Shown: positions 52,201 to 59,804 of the stretch, piece by piece
Layout of the letters: each line of letters opens with the position of its first letter
Position numbering within the stretch: position 1 is the stretch's first letter
From: Reyranella sp.
GTDB lineage: Bacteria > Pseudomonadota > Alphaproteobacteria > Reyranellales > Reyranellaceae
DNA: 64,000 nucleotides
Assembly: GCA_029946105.1 (NCBI GenBank)
Contig: JAQSDW010000225.1
Coordinates: forward strand, 40,391 to 104,390
Reading direction: 5' to 3'
The notes under the pieces: model-generated
Told to the model about the DNA's origin: nothing
Database searches by the model: none
What the model saw: the letters and a program-made list of their open reading frames with translations, nothing else
Made by a program: the position numbers and the translations under genes

Positions 52201-54666
52201 GCCCGAGTCGTTGCGATGGTGATCGAGGATGATTTTCATCCCGATCTGGCCGGCATAGGCCACGATCTTGTCCATGACCTGCATGGCCGAGAGGCCCTGC
52301 AAGTCAGGGTTCTGCGCGTAATTGATGTTGGGCGTACCCGTGCTGTGGATCGTATCGTTGGAGAAGGGCAAGCGGATGGTGTTGAACCCGAGATCGACCA
52401 TCTGATCCATCATCGACTGGTAGCCGCGCGTCCACAGGCCGTGCGGCGCCAGGTCGGTATTCTCGAAGCCGAACCAGTTCACGCCGGCGATCTGGACCGA
52501 ATGACCCGCTGAATCGACGATCTGATTGCCCGACGTGCTGAGCCAGCCCGCGGCGACCGGTCCGGTGGCGGTGCCGGGATCGCCCTCGGTCACCGTGACA
52601 TCGGAGATGCTGAGCGCCGGAAGTTCGACCGACGGTGCGGCGTCGTCATTGGTGATCGTGCCGGCACCGGTGGCATCGGCCAGCGTCGCGCCCGATGGAT
52701 TCGTGAGGACGACGGTAAAGCCCTCATTGGCCTCGACGACGGCATCGCCGATCGCCGTTACCTGGATGATCTTCTGGGTCTCGCCGGCAGCAAAAGTGAG
52801 CGTGCCGAACTGGGCGACGTAGTCACTGCCGGCCGCCGCCGTTCCATTGGCGGTGGCGTAACTCACGGTCACCGGCGTCGCCGAGGCGGCCGACAGGGTC
52901 ACGGTGAAGGAAGCATGACCCGGTGAGGCAGCGCTGCCTTCGGCGAAGGTAGAATCGCCGATGGCGAGCGTCGGCGGCGGCGGTGCGGCGTCGTCGTTGG
53001 TGATCGTGCCGGCGCCGGTGCCATCAGCCAAGGTGGCGCCTGCGGGATTCGTGAGGACAACCGTAAAGCCTTCATTGGCTTCGACGACCGCGTCGCCGAT
53101 CGCCGTGACCTGGACGGTCTTCTGGGTTTCGCCGGCGGCGAAAGTAAGCGTCCCGGACTGGGCAACGTAGTCGCTGCCAGCCGTCGCCGTGCCGTTGGCC
53201 GTGGCGTAGTTCACGGTCACCGGCGTGGCCGAAGCCGCCGACAAGGTCACCGTGAAGGTTCCATGGCCGGGCGCTGCAGCGCTGCCTTCGGCGAAGGTCG
53301 CGTCGCCGATGGCGAGCGTCGGCGGCGGCACGGTGTCGTCGTTGGTGATCGTGCCGGTCGCCGACCCTCGAACAATGGTGGCGCCGTTGGCCGACGACAG
53401 ATTGAGCGTGAGTGCTTCGTTGGCCTCGACCGCGGTATCGCCCGAGACCTTTACGTGGACCACCTTGGACGTTTCACCGGCGGCGAAGGTCAGGGTGCCC
53501 GCAAGTGCCGCATAGTCGCTGCCCGCCGTTGCGGTGCCATTGGCCGTGGCGTAGGCGACCGTGACGGGGCTCGTGGCCGCCGCCGACAGCGTGACGGTAA
53601 AGGCCAGATCGTGGCTGCCGCTGCTGCCCTCGACCACCGTCGCATCGGCGACGGAAAGGCCCGGCGGCGTCGGTACCGGGTCCTGGCCAACCGCCGTGCC
53701 GTTGATCGCGAAGCCCGATGCCGCGGCCCCTCCGCTGCCCGGCGTCGCCTGGAAGCCGAACGCCGTGGTCTTTCCGCCACCGACGTCGCCGTTCCAGGCA
53801 ACGTTGCGCACCACGTAGTGGTCGCCGACGTGGCTCACGATCTCGGCGCTCCAGATGCTGGTGATCGTCGCGGTCGAATTGAACTCGACCGTCCAGCCGT
53901 GGAGGCCGGCACTGCCGCTGCCCACCGTCATCGTCGCCGTGAAGCCGGATCCCCAGTTGCTGGCGATGGCATAGCCCAGCGAGTTGCCACCTGTCGGAGG
54001 CGGCGGCGGCGGCGCGACGTCGTCGTTCGCGATCGTGCCGGTAGCCGAACCGTCGGCGATGGTCGCGCCAGAAGCGCCGGAGAGCGCAACGGTGAAGGCT
54101 TCGTTCGCCTCGACGGCGGTGTCGCCCAGGACCGGTATGGTGATCGTCTTGGAAGTCTCGCCGGCGGCGAAAGTGAGCGTGCCCGTGCGCGCGGTATAAT
54201 CCGCGCCAGAGGCCGCGGTGCCATCGGCGGTCGAATACTGGACCGTCACCGGTCCCGTGGCCGCCTGCGAAAGTTTCACGGTGAAGGTGAGCTGCGCGGT
54301 CCCGCTGTTGCCTTCGCTGATCGCTGCGTCGTCGATCGAGAGTGTCGGCAGTACCGGCGGCGGCGGAGTGCCTGCACCGTTGACGACGAAGCCGCTTGCC
54401 GACGTTCCTGCGCTGCCGGGCGTGGCCTGGAAGCCGAAGCTCGCCTGCCCGCCCGCCGGCACATCGGCATTCCACGCGGCGTTGCGGATCACATAGTGGT
54501 TGCCGACGTGGCTGACGATCTCGGCGCCCCAGACGCTCGAGATGTCGAACGTGGCATCGAACTCGATCACCCAACCGTGCAATCCATTGGTGTCGCCGGG
54601 GACGGCCATGTTGCCCACGAAGCCCGAACCCCAATTGCTGCCCACCGAATAATTGACGCTTGCCAT
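49264..54666 (-). CDS. Giant secreted glycosidase: GH5 cellulase + GH18 chitinase with CBM2, Calx-beta and Fn3 modules
   Basis: Protein of 1800 residues. Modules in order: CBM2 (1-98), Calx-beta (105-215), CBM2 (225-322), Calx-beta (335-445), two near-identical Calx-beta (449-560, 564-675), a Calx-beta strand (about 680-700) interrupted by a GH5 cellulase domain (702-1065; acid/base Glu in DLHNEPHAG about 866, nucleophile in YIGEFGT about 984), the rest of that Calx-beta (to 1165), Calx-beta (1172-1288), CBM2 (1292-1392), Fn3 (1395-1489) and GH18 (1492-1795; DLDIEG with Glu about 1618). No signal peptide follows ATG 54666, which has GGAGGA six bases upstream; type I secretion is plausible. 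Targets cellulose and chitin-like polymers. Confidence 0.9.
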   Translation of the reverse strand: MASVNYSVGSNWGSGFVGNMAVPGDTNGLHGWVIEFDATFDISSVWGAEIVSHVGNHYVIRNAAWNADVPAGGQASFGFQATPGSAGTSASGFVVNGAGTPPPPVLPTLSIDDAAISEGNSGTAQLTFTVKLSQAATGPVTVQYSTADGTAASGADYTARTGTLTFAAGETSKTITIPVLGDTAVEANEAFTVALSGASGATIADGSATGTIANDDVAPPPPPPTGGNSLGYAIASNWGSGFTATMTVGSGSAGLHGWTVEFNSTATITSIWSAEIVSHVGDHYVVRNVAWNGDVGGGKTTAFGFQATPGSGGAAASGFAINGTAVGQDPVPTPPGLSVADATVVEGSSGSHDLAFTVTLSAAATSPVTVAYATANGTATAGSDYAALAGTLTFAAGETSKVVHVKVSGDTAVEANEALTLNLSSANGATIVRGSATGTITNDDTVPPPTLAIGDATFAEGSAAAPGHGTFTVTLSAASATPVTVNYATANGTATAGSDYVAQSGTLTFAAGETQKTVQVTAIGDAVVEANEGFTVVLTNPAGATLADGTGAGTITNDDAAPPPPTLAIGDSTFAEGSAASPGHASFTVTLSAASATPVTVSYATANGTAAAGSDYVAQFGTLTFAAGETQKIIQVTAIGDAVVEANEGFTVVLTNPSGATLADATGAGTITNDDAAPSVELPALSISDVTVTEGDPGTATGPVAAGWLSTSGNQIVDSAGHSVQIAGVNWFGFENTDLAPHGLWTRGYQSMMDQMVDLGFNTIRLPFSNDTIHSTGTPNINYAQNPDLQGLSAMQVMDKIVAYAGQIGMKIILDHHRNDSGAGTSPNGLWCDGQHSEVQWIADWQMLAQRYADNSTVIGADLHNEPHAGVWGGGGPNDWAAAAERAGDAIGAVNPNMLIFVEGVANYQGQNYWWGGNLMGVRDRPIDLAVDNKLVYSAHDYPNSVWAQPWFQGDNFAAGLPAKFDQMWGYIFKEGIAPVYIGEFGTNLTDPKDAPWLEAITSYLSGDLDNNGTHDLAAGKQGVSWTFWSWNPNSGDTGGILGNDWRSVNENKMAYLTPIQFDFGSDAGGGTGGSTNAAVFVLTLSKPATEAVTVDYHTVAGDAGAADFTGGSGSVTFAVGEQTKTISIPITGDNLTEANEHFNVVLTNAVGATLARATGTATIVDDDAAPPPPPSTPTLAVSDSSFAEGSAAAPGHATFTVTLSAASATPVTVNYTTANGTATPGSDYVAQSGMLTFAAGQTQKTIQVTAIGDAAVEANEGFTVVLSNPSGATLADGTGAGTITNDDTAAPPPASSGDLHGLFAATDSWSNGFNGGVTVHNDGAATTAWQIAIDMPYQITDIWNAKILSHEGNTYIIGPAAWNGQLAHDGETSFGFVASGQLNASAVHVHSVVETPPASVPTVPTGLVATTVSSTATMLSWDAATVPGGGTVTGYAVFENGQQIATLTDTHYTVTHLTPDTNYLFSVTAIDALGSSAQANPISVHTTIPDPRGGFEAMFSPYIDMAMSQDADLVAISHDAGIANFTLAFMLSSDQGIGWQGVGAITDDTLYTPSGATTTILEQVQAIQAAGGNITISFGGAAGTEAALAAPNASVLQAEYQSVIDRYHITSIDLDIEGAAVEDQHSITMRDQAIAGLQAANPDLQVSFTLPVMPTGLVASGLNLLQSAMNDGVRVDMVNIMAMDYGQGQDNNGQMGLSAIQASEATQQQLAAMGLDAKIGITPMIGVNDIASEVFTLNDARALVAYAQSDPDVAMLSMWSVARDNGHSAGAHFASSDSSGVAQNPYEFSSILNDFDHLV
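52640..53335 (-). repeat. Tandem near-identical Calx-beta coding repeats (about 345 bp each)
   Basis: Two adjacent units (about 52640-52985 and 52985-53335) within the glycosidase gene share long runs of identical bases over the Calx-beta domain. A third close relative lies at about 50800-51150. Recent duplication or gene conversion is implied, and such repeats may vary in number between strains. They are coding, so this is not a CRISPR array. Confidence 0.85.
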
Positions 54667-54929
54667 GATCATTCCTCCCGACGGGTACGGCAGCGTGCGC
54701 CGCTGTTGCATGTACCGTGCGCCGAGAATTGGCGACGTTGCTAGCGCACCACAGGGGATGCAGCCACGTCTCTCGGTGAAGGCGGCAGAAAAGTCGGTGA
54801 ACTGGGCGAAAAGAGGTCAAATGGAGGCAATAAATAGATGCGCGGCGCTTGCTGATTGCCGTCAAATCGCCTTTGTTCCAACGTGCGGTCTTCAGCCCGG
54901 CGGGAGCGACAATTCTGCCTAGAAATGTC

Positions 54930-56018
54930 TTGAGCAAGTCTACCGACGCCGCGCTTTCGCGATGGAACCGCCTGCCGTTGTTCTGGCGGGCGCAAATCGC
55001 GGGCTGGGGTCTGTTCGCCGTCGTCGATTTGGTGAACCTGTGCCTGCTCTATCACGACTTCCCGACCGCACTGAGCCGGACGACGCTGATCGTGCTCTGC
55101 CTCCTGGCGATCTCCACGGCCATGGGCAAGTTCTACGAGTCCCGGCACTTCGGAAATGCGCTCACGCCGCAAGCGATTGCCTGGATCGCGCTCCTGTCGG
55201 TCGGCGGCGGCGCGTTTATCTCGACCTTGTTGTTCGTCTTCCGCGAGCGCGCCGGCTGGGCACTGCCGGACCGCGATGCGCTCGACGAGTTCGCCTTCCC
55301 GTTGACCCACTACTCCATCATGCTCGCCGCCTGGAGCATCTGCTATTTCTGGATCTACACCGAGATCGCCGAACAGGCCGAGCATCGCCATGCCATCTCT
55401 GCCGAGGCGCGCGCGCTCAAGGCCGAACTCGAGGAGCTGCGCCTTCAGCTCGATCCCCATTTCCTGTTCAACGCGCTGAACGGCGTCGCCGAGGAAATCC
55501 CCGAACACCCCGATGCGGCGCTCGCCATGCTGCGCGATCTCACTGCCTATCTCCGCTACTCGCTCGACGGCATCAACCAGACCGTGGCCACGGTCGAGGC
55601 GGAGATCGGCGGCCTCTCCGCCTATCTCAGGGTCCAGAAGGCGCGGTTCGGCGACCGTCTTCGCATCACGCTCGTCCCCGATCCCGCGGCGGCGCCGCGC
55701 CGGATCGCCAGCTTTCTGCTGCAGCCGCTGGTCGAGAACGCCATCAAGCATGGCCGGCGCGAGGACGGGCTGGACATCGGCATCGCCGTCCGCCTGGTGG
55801 GCGATACCCTGCATGTCGAGATCACGAATACCGGCGCGCTCGACGGTGGCGCCAAGCCGCGCCGCCGCCATCCCGGAATCGGCCTGGACAATGTGCGCCG
55901 TCGACTGATGCTGCACTATCCAGAGCGCCACGCCTTCACCTTGCGCGACACCGGTGGCATCGATGGCAAGGTGGTTGCAACGCTCGCACTGGAGGGAGAG
56001 CCGTGCTCCGGGTCCTGA
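54930..56018 (+). CDS. LytS-type sensor histidine kinase
   Basis: Membrane histidine kinase of about 362 residues. Four hydrophobic segments (about 20-150; FWRAQIAGWGLFAVVDLVNL, TTLIVLCLLAIST, IAWIALLSVGGGAFISTLLFVF, SIMLAAWSICYFWI) lead to the phospho-acceptor motif LRLQLDPHFLFNALNGV of the LytS family, then an ATPase domain with LVENAIKHG (N box) and GIGLDNVRRRL (G box). Start uncertain: TTG 54930 gives MSKSTDAALSR; no ATG/GTG fits. Divergent from the glycosidase gene (263 bp between starts, no other gene seen) and overlapping the response regulator by 16 bp. Confidence 0.88.
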   Translation: MSKSTDAALSRWNRLPLFWRAQIAGWGLFAVVDLVNLCLLYHDFPTALSRTTLIVLCLLAISTAMGKFYESRHFGNALTPQAIAWIALLSVGGGAFISTLLFVFRERAGWALPDRDALDEFAFPLTHYSIMLAAWSICYFWIYTEIAEQAEHRHAISAEARALKAELEELRLQLDPHFLFNALNGVAEEIPEHPDAALAMLRDLTAYLRYSLDGINQTVATVEAEIGGLSAYLRVQKARFGDRLRITLVPDPAAAPRRIASFLLQPLVENAIKHGRREDGLDIGIAVRLVGDTLHVEITNTGALDGGAKPRRRHPGIGLDNVRRRLMLHYPERHAFTLRDTGGIDGKVVATLALEGEPCSGS

Positions 56019-56731
56019 TCGTCGACGATGAACGTCTTGCGCGCCAGGCGATACGCCGCCTGCTTGCCAAGCATCCAGTGGAGATCGTGGGTGAAGCGGA
56101 CAGCGTCGCCAGCGCCCTGGAAGCCATCGAGCGCACGAAGCCGCAGGCCCTGTTCCTCGACATCGAACTGGGCGGCGACGACGGCTTCGATCTCCTCGCC
56201 GCTCTCGAGCATCCGCCGGTGGTCGTGTTCGTCACCGCCTATACCGAGCATGCGGTCGAGGCCTTCGCGGTGAACGCGGTCGACTATCTCCTGAAGCCGG
56301 TCGAGCCCGAACGCCTCGCCGAATCACTCGGCCGTATCGAGCGACAACTCGACCGCATCGCGGTCCCCTCCGGCCAGGCGCCGGCGAAGCCGGGCGTGAT
56401 CGCGCTCCGGACGCCCAAGCGTACGCTGGTCGTGGCGCCGAGCGAGATCGCCGCCTTGCGCGCCGACGGCGATTTCACCCACATCATGCTGGCCGGCCAG
56501 CCGGCAGTGATGATCTGGCGGACCCTCGCCCATTTCGAGAACCTGCTGTCCGCGCCGCCCTTCCTGCGCCTCGGCCGCTCGCTGATCATCAACCGCGATC
56601 TGCTGCGCGACATTGAAACGCCGTCCCGCGACGGCGCCCGGATCACGCTCGAGGGATTGGGCGAACCTCTGGTGCTGGGACGCGCCGCCGCGGCGCGCCT
56701 GCGCGAGGCGATGGCGGACGCGAAGCCCTGA
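56003..56731 (+). CDS. LytTR-family response regulator
   Basis: Response regulator of 242 residues. The receiver (1-120) has the acidic pair in LIVDDERLARQA, the phospho-Asp in LFLDIELGG and the Lys in YLLKPVEPE. The C-terminal LytTR DNA-binding domain (about 135-235) reads IALRTPKRTLVVAPSEIAALRADGDFTHI and LRLGRSLIINRD. The GTG at 56003 has a strong GGAGGGAGAG site. It pairs with the adjacent kinase and probably controls genes nearby, possibly the glycosidase, though no operator is recognised. Confidence 0.95.
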   Translation: MLRVLIVDDERLARQAIRRLLAKHPVEIVGEADSVASALEAIERTKPQALFLDIELGGDDGFDLLAALEHPPVVVFVTAYTEHAVEAFAVNAVDYLLKPVEPERLAESLGRIERQLDRIAVPSGQAPAKPGVIALRTPKRTLVVAPSEIAALRADGDFTHIMLAGQPAVMIWRTLAHFENLLSAPPFLRLGRSLIINRDLLRDIETPSRDGARITLEGLGEPLVLGRAAAARLREAMADAKP

Positions 56732-56761
56732 CCGCCGCCCCAGACCGCGGGAGTCCCGGGG

Positions 56762-57391
56762 CTAGACGCCCTTGTAGGGCTCGCCCCAGCGATCCTGATA
56801 GACGATCTCGTTGAGCGGGCCGCGGCCGACCGGGCCGAACTTGCCCATCGGATAGCCGATCGGGAGGATGGCGTAGGAGTGCACGCCGGGCGGCAGGCCG
56901 AGGGCGGCGTCGGCTTCCTTCTCGAACAGCATATGCCGCGTGGTCAGCGTGGTGCCGAGGCCGAGCGCGCGCGCCGCCAGCACCATGTTCTGCACTGCCG
57001 GATAGATCGACGAACCGGCCATGCGGTTGGGCGTGGGGCCGTCTTCCAGGCAGGCCACGATCCAGACCGGCGCCTCGGCGTAGTGCTCGGTGAGGTATTC
57101 CACGGCGGCATGCTGGCGGAGGTAGCGTTCCTTGGTCACGCCCGGCGGCGGTTCGCTGGTCCGGTAGCGCGGGCCGATCACCTCGTCGAAGGCCTTCTTG
57201 TACCAGACCGACACCGCGTCCTTGATCTTCTTGTCCTTGACCACCAGGAAGCGCCACTTCTGGGTGTTGCCGCCGTTCGGCGCGCAGCTACCGGCGCGCA
57301 GGATCTTGGCGACCAGCTCGTCCGGCACCGGGTCGGGTTTCAGGCGCCGCATGGCGCGGCAGTTTTCAATGATCTCGAAGACGTCGGGCAT
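56762..57391 (-). CDS. Nitroreductase family flavoprotein
   Basis: FMN-binding nitroreductase fold of 209 residues. DVFEIIENCRAMRRLKPDPVPDELV and APNGGNTQKWRFLVVKD are FMN-contact motifs, with GSSIYPAVQNMVLAARALGLGTTLT in the centre. Enzymes of this group reduce nitro groups or dehalogenate, or make flavin-linked hydride transfers. It is the last gene of the eight-gene minus-strand operon, 12 bp after the UGSC selenoprotein, with an AGAGGA site before ATG 57391. Its substrate is presumably shared with the pathway of the operon. Confidence 0.92.
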   Translation of the reverse strand: MPDVFEIIENCRAMRRLKPDPVPDELVAKILRAGSCAPNGGNTQKWRFLVVKDKKIKDAVSVWYKKAFDEVIGPRYRTSEPPPGVTKERYLRQHAAVEYLTEHYAEAPVWIVACLEDGPTPNRMAGSSIYPAVQNMVLAARALGLGTTLTTRHMLFEKEADAALGLPPGVHSYAILPIGYPMGKFGPVGRGPLNEIVYQDRWGEPYKGV

Positions 57392-57403
57392 GGGATCCTC
57401 TCG

Positions 57404-57925
57404 CTAGGCTTTGAGCAGAATGGGAAGCGCCTGGTGGTAGGCGATCTCGGCGCGGGCCTTCAGCTCGGGGAGCGTGCAGCTGCCGATGGGATGCTGGACG
57501 GTGAGGAAGGGATAGTCGGGCAAGCCGAGGACACGGGCGATGTTGCGGGCCGTGACTTCGAACGGCGTGGTGCAGAGCACCACCGCGCGCTTGCCGAGTT
57601 GTTCGAAGGTGATGCCGTCGTGCAGACTGCACGTTGAGCAGGAGCCTCAATCCCCCAGGCCCGTCAGCAGGAAATCGACCTCCGGCGCGATCTTGACCAG
57701 GGTGTTGCCCGGTGCCGGCGCGCTCGCGTTGCGCTTCGAGGCGAGCGTGCGGATGGTGCAGCCGTTCCTCTGGACGAAGAGCTGGGCGACCTCGTTCAGC
57801 ATCTCCTCGGCGTTGAGCTTGCCGTTCTCCAGGATGCCGAGCCGCAGGCCGTCGATGCTGGCGAGCGGCGGGGCACGGAAGGCCTTCCGTTTGGGAGTCG
57901 TGGACGTGGGCGCATAGAGCTGCAT
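57404..57925 (-). CDS. UGSC-family selenoprotein, in-frame UGA at Sec93
   Basis: Protein of 173 residues read through a TGA at 57649-57647. Upstream it encodes MQLYAPTSTTPKRKAF, LRLGILENGKLNAEEML and VKIAPEVDFLLTGLGD; directly after TGA it continues GSCSTCSLHDGITFEQLGKRAVVLC, ending ALPILLKA. The TGA thus supplies the U of U-G-S-C, the motif naming this family, whose other members have Cys there. Frame and homology-like sequence continue without interruption for 80 codons. A SECIS-like hairpin lies 13 bases after TGA. A GGAGGAG site precedes ATG 57925. Normal ORF calling splits it. Likely a cytoplasmic thiol/selenol redox enzyme; reaction unknown. Confidence 0.9.
57619..57649 (-). promoter_or_regulatory. 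UGA codon plus bacterial SECIS-like hairpin
   Basis: Minus-strand order: TGA (57649-57647), 13 bases, then CGTGCAGTCTGCACG (57633-57619), a perfect stem (CGTGC/GCACG) with a short AGTCT loop. The E. coli fdhF SECIS has the same 13-base distance and the similar core TTGCAGGTCTGCACC (from memory). This fits SelB-dependent selenocysteine insertion. selA, selB, selC and selD are not in the window and must lie elsewhere. Confidence 0.8.
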
Positions 57926-57929
57926 CGGA

Positions 57930-58994
57930 TCAACTCCTCCTGACGGCGGCATGCTGCATGATCGAGCCGCGGCCGCGGCTCCACGATGGAATGAAGCACG
58001 AGTGGCCGCCGGCATCGCCGCCGCCCATCGTGATCAGAATATCGTCGGGCGAGAGGCCACGATGCACGAAGCCCTTTTCGGCCAGCGCATGGGCGCCGTC
58101 GCCATGCTGCGCGTCATATTCGCGGTCGCGATATTTGCCGACGCCTTCCATGCCCTCGATCGAGCGCTTGGCCTGGCTGAAGAGAAAATTCTGCGCCTGC
58201 TCGCGCGTCCAGCCGGCACCGCCCACGATGCTCATGTGCTCGGGCGCCAGGATCACGACGCTTTGGCCTAATGTGATGCAGCCGTAGTTGGCCATGGCGT
58301 CGGCGACCGAGCCCAGGATCTGCTCCGGCGTGTTGCCGCCGTGGTTCTCGACATTGCAGAAGCCGCCGCCGGCAAACACCGTGACGCTCGACGTGCCGGC
58401 CGCATAGCCCTGCGCCTGGCAGAGCAGCGGCCACGGGTTGCCGCGCGCGCGCTCGGCGATGCAGAAGCTGTACTTGCCCGGGTTGCCCTGCGTCGACTTG
58501 TCGGAGATGCCGGGGATCATCTGGAAGACGTTGCGCAGGATCAGACGCACCGCGCGGCCGATGGTCGAGTTGGCGCGATTGCCGGGGCCGAAGAGGTTCA
58601 CGTCCGAATTCATGCCGATCTCATCGGCATAAGGGCCGCTCACGACGATCAGCGGCGCCGAGCCGCCGGTGCTGGCGGTCGAGCCGTGGAAATTGAACTC
58701 CGGCCGGTCCATGGCCTCGAAGGAAGCGACCAGCACCGGGAAATACTCGGGCAGGCAGCCGGCCATCACGGCATTGACCGCGGCGGCATGGAGCGAGAGA
58801 TCGAGGCCGGTTGCGGGATGGTGCGCGATCACGGTCTCGGCCGGCCGGCTGTCGGCCGCCAGCATGGCCTTTACCCGCGCGACCTCGGGCGGGACCACCG
58901 GCAGACCGTCGGTCCAGCCCTGCTCGTAGCAATAGTCGATGGCGGCGAGCAGATCGTCCGGCGCCTCGTGAATGCGGGGAGCGACCGCCGCCAT
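57930..58994 (-). CDS. Conserved unknown protein, UGSC-operon partner
   Basis: Protein of 354 residues, not a family I can name with certainty. It opens MAAVAPRIHEAPDDLLAAIDYCYEQGWTDGLPVVPPEVARVKAML and has well-conserved-looking blocks: STGGSAPLIVVSGPYADEIGMNSDVNLFGPGNRANSTIGRAVRL, GFCNVENHGGNTPEQILGSVADAM and ITMGGGDAGGHSCFIPSW. Several Gly-rich turns suggest an alpha/beta enzyme. No signal peptide or TM. Its stop is 4 bp from the selenoprotein start, so the two products probably act together. Confidence 0.85.
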   Translation of the reverse strand: MAAVAPRIHEAPDDLLAAIDYCYEQGWTDGLPVVPPEVARVKAMLAADSRPAETVIAHHPATGLDLSLHAAAVNAVMAGCLPEYFPVLVASFEAMDRPEFNFHGSTASTGGSAPLIVVSGPYADEIGMNSDVNLFGPGNRANSTIGRAVRLILRNVFQMIPGISDKSTQGNPGKYSFCIAERARGNPWPLLCQAQGYAAGTSSVTVFAGGGFCNVENHGGNTPEQILGSVADAMANYGCITLGQSVVILAPEHMSIVGGAGWTREQAQNFLFSQAKRSIEGMEGVGKYRDREYDAQHGDGAHALAEKGFVHRGLSPDDILITMGGGDAGGHSCFIPSWSRGRGSIMQHAAVRRS

Positions 58995-58996
58995 TC

Positions 58997-59758
58997 TTAC
59001 AGGTACTTCGCCGGACGGATCATCGCCCGCCACATGTGCGCGACCGGGCTGTTGTCGAAGCCCAGCCCCTGTTCGGGCTGGCGGAAGTTGCGGCCGATGA
59101 CGTCGGTGAATTCCTCCAGCTCGACATGCACGTTGGGATCGAACGAGTAGATGTCGTTCACTGTGATCATGCGGCCGGACATGTACCACTTGTGGTTCTT
59201 CATCCGCTTGTAGTCTTCGTCGATGTACGGATCGGTCTGGTAATCGGCACCGAAGAGCGTGACGTAGGCCTCGGGATATTCGTAACCGACCGACTCGTCG
59301 GCATAGAAGCGCAGCACCTGATGGGCGCGGATCGCCCAGGTCACTTCCTCGTCGACGTAAGGCTCGACAAGCTGGGCGCCCCAATAGCCGTGGTCACCGC
59401 GGATAAAGCCGACGCCGGCGATATCGTGCAACAGGCAGGCCAGCACCATCTTCTCGGGCAGCCCGTTCTTGACCGCATGCCGCGCGCTCTGCAGCAAATG
59501 CGCCGAGGGGCCGAAGCGGTACTTGAAGAAATCGATCAGCGTCGGCTTCTCCGGCATCGCCGGCAGGCGCGGATCGTCGCCCATCAGCACGCGCGCGTTG
59601 GGATTGGCCTTGAGCTGCGGCACGACACTGCCCGGTGCGCTCATGTCACCCTCGGCCCAGCTGTGCAGGCGCGATTTCACGACGATGTAGTCGAGCTCCC
59701 GCGACATCTTTTCTTCCAGAGCATCGGCGCGGCGCGACATGGTCAGGGTGTCGGTCAT
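58997..59758 (-). CDS. HD-domain-like protein
   Basis: Protein of 253 residues. The segment FGPSAHLLQSARHAVKNGLPEKMVLACLLHDIAGVGFIRGDHGYWGAQLVEPYVDEEVTWAIRAHQVLRFY shows the HD pattern: first His, an HD doublet and a later His. The rest is rich in aromatic residues (KNHKWYMSGRMITVNDIYSFDP). It may be a metal-dependent hydrolase or oxygenase of the HD superfamily. ATG 59758 gives MTDTLTMSRRADALEEK. It lies 2 bp upstream of the partner gene. Confidence 0.82.
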   Translation of the reverse strand: MTDTLTMSRRADALEEKMSRELDYIVVKSRLHSWAEGDMSAPGSVVPQLKANPNARVLMGDDPRLPAMPEKPTLIDFFKYRFGPSAHLLQSARHAVKNGLPEKMVLACLLHDIAGVGFIRGDHGYWGAQLVEPYVDEEVTWAIRAHQVLRFYADESVGYEYPEAYVTLFGADYQTDPYIDEDYKRMKNHKWYMSGRMITVNDIYSFDPNVHVELEEFTDVIGRNFRQPEQGLGFDNSPVAHMWRAMIRPAKYL

Positions 59759-59804
59759 TGCGTGTCTCCTCGATCGGCTTCTTGGAGGGCTTGACCTCAG
59801 CCTA

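Noticed and set aside
52640..53335. Repeat array as CRISPR
   Set aside because: Units are about 345 bp, coding and contiguous; no 20-40 bp repeat/spacer pattern.
57647..57649. TGA as a true stop codon of a 92-residue protein
   Set aside because: Coding continues in frame directly into GSC and 80 family-like codons, with a SECIS-like hairpin at the correct distance.
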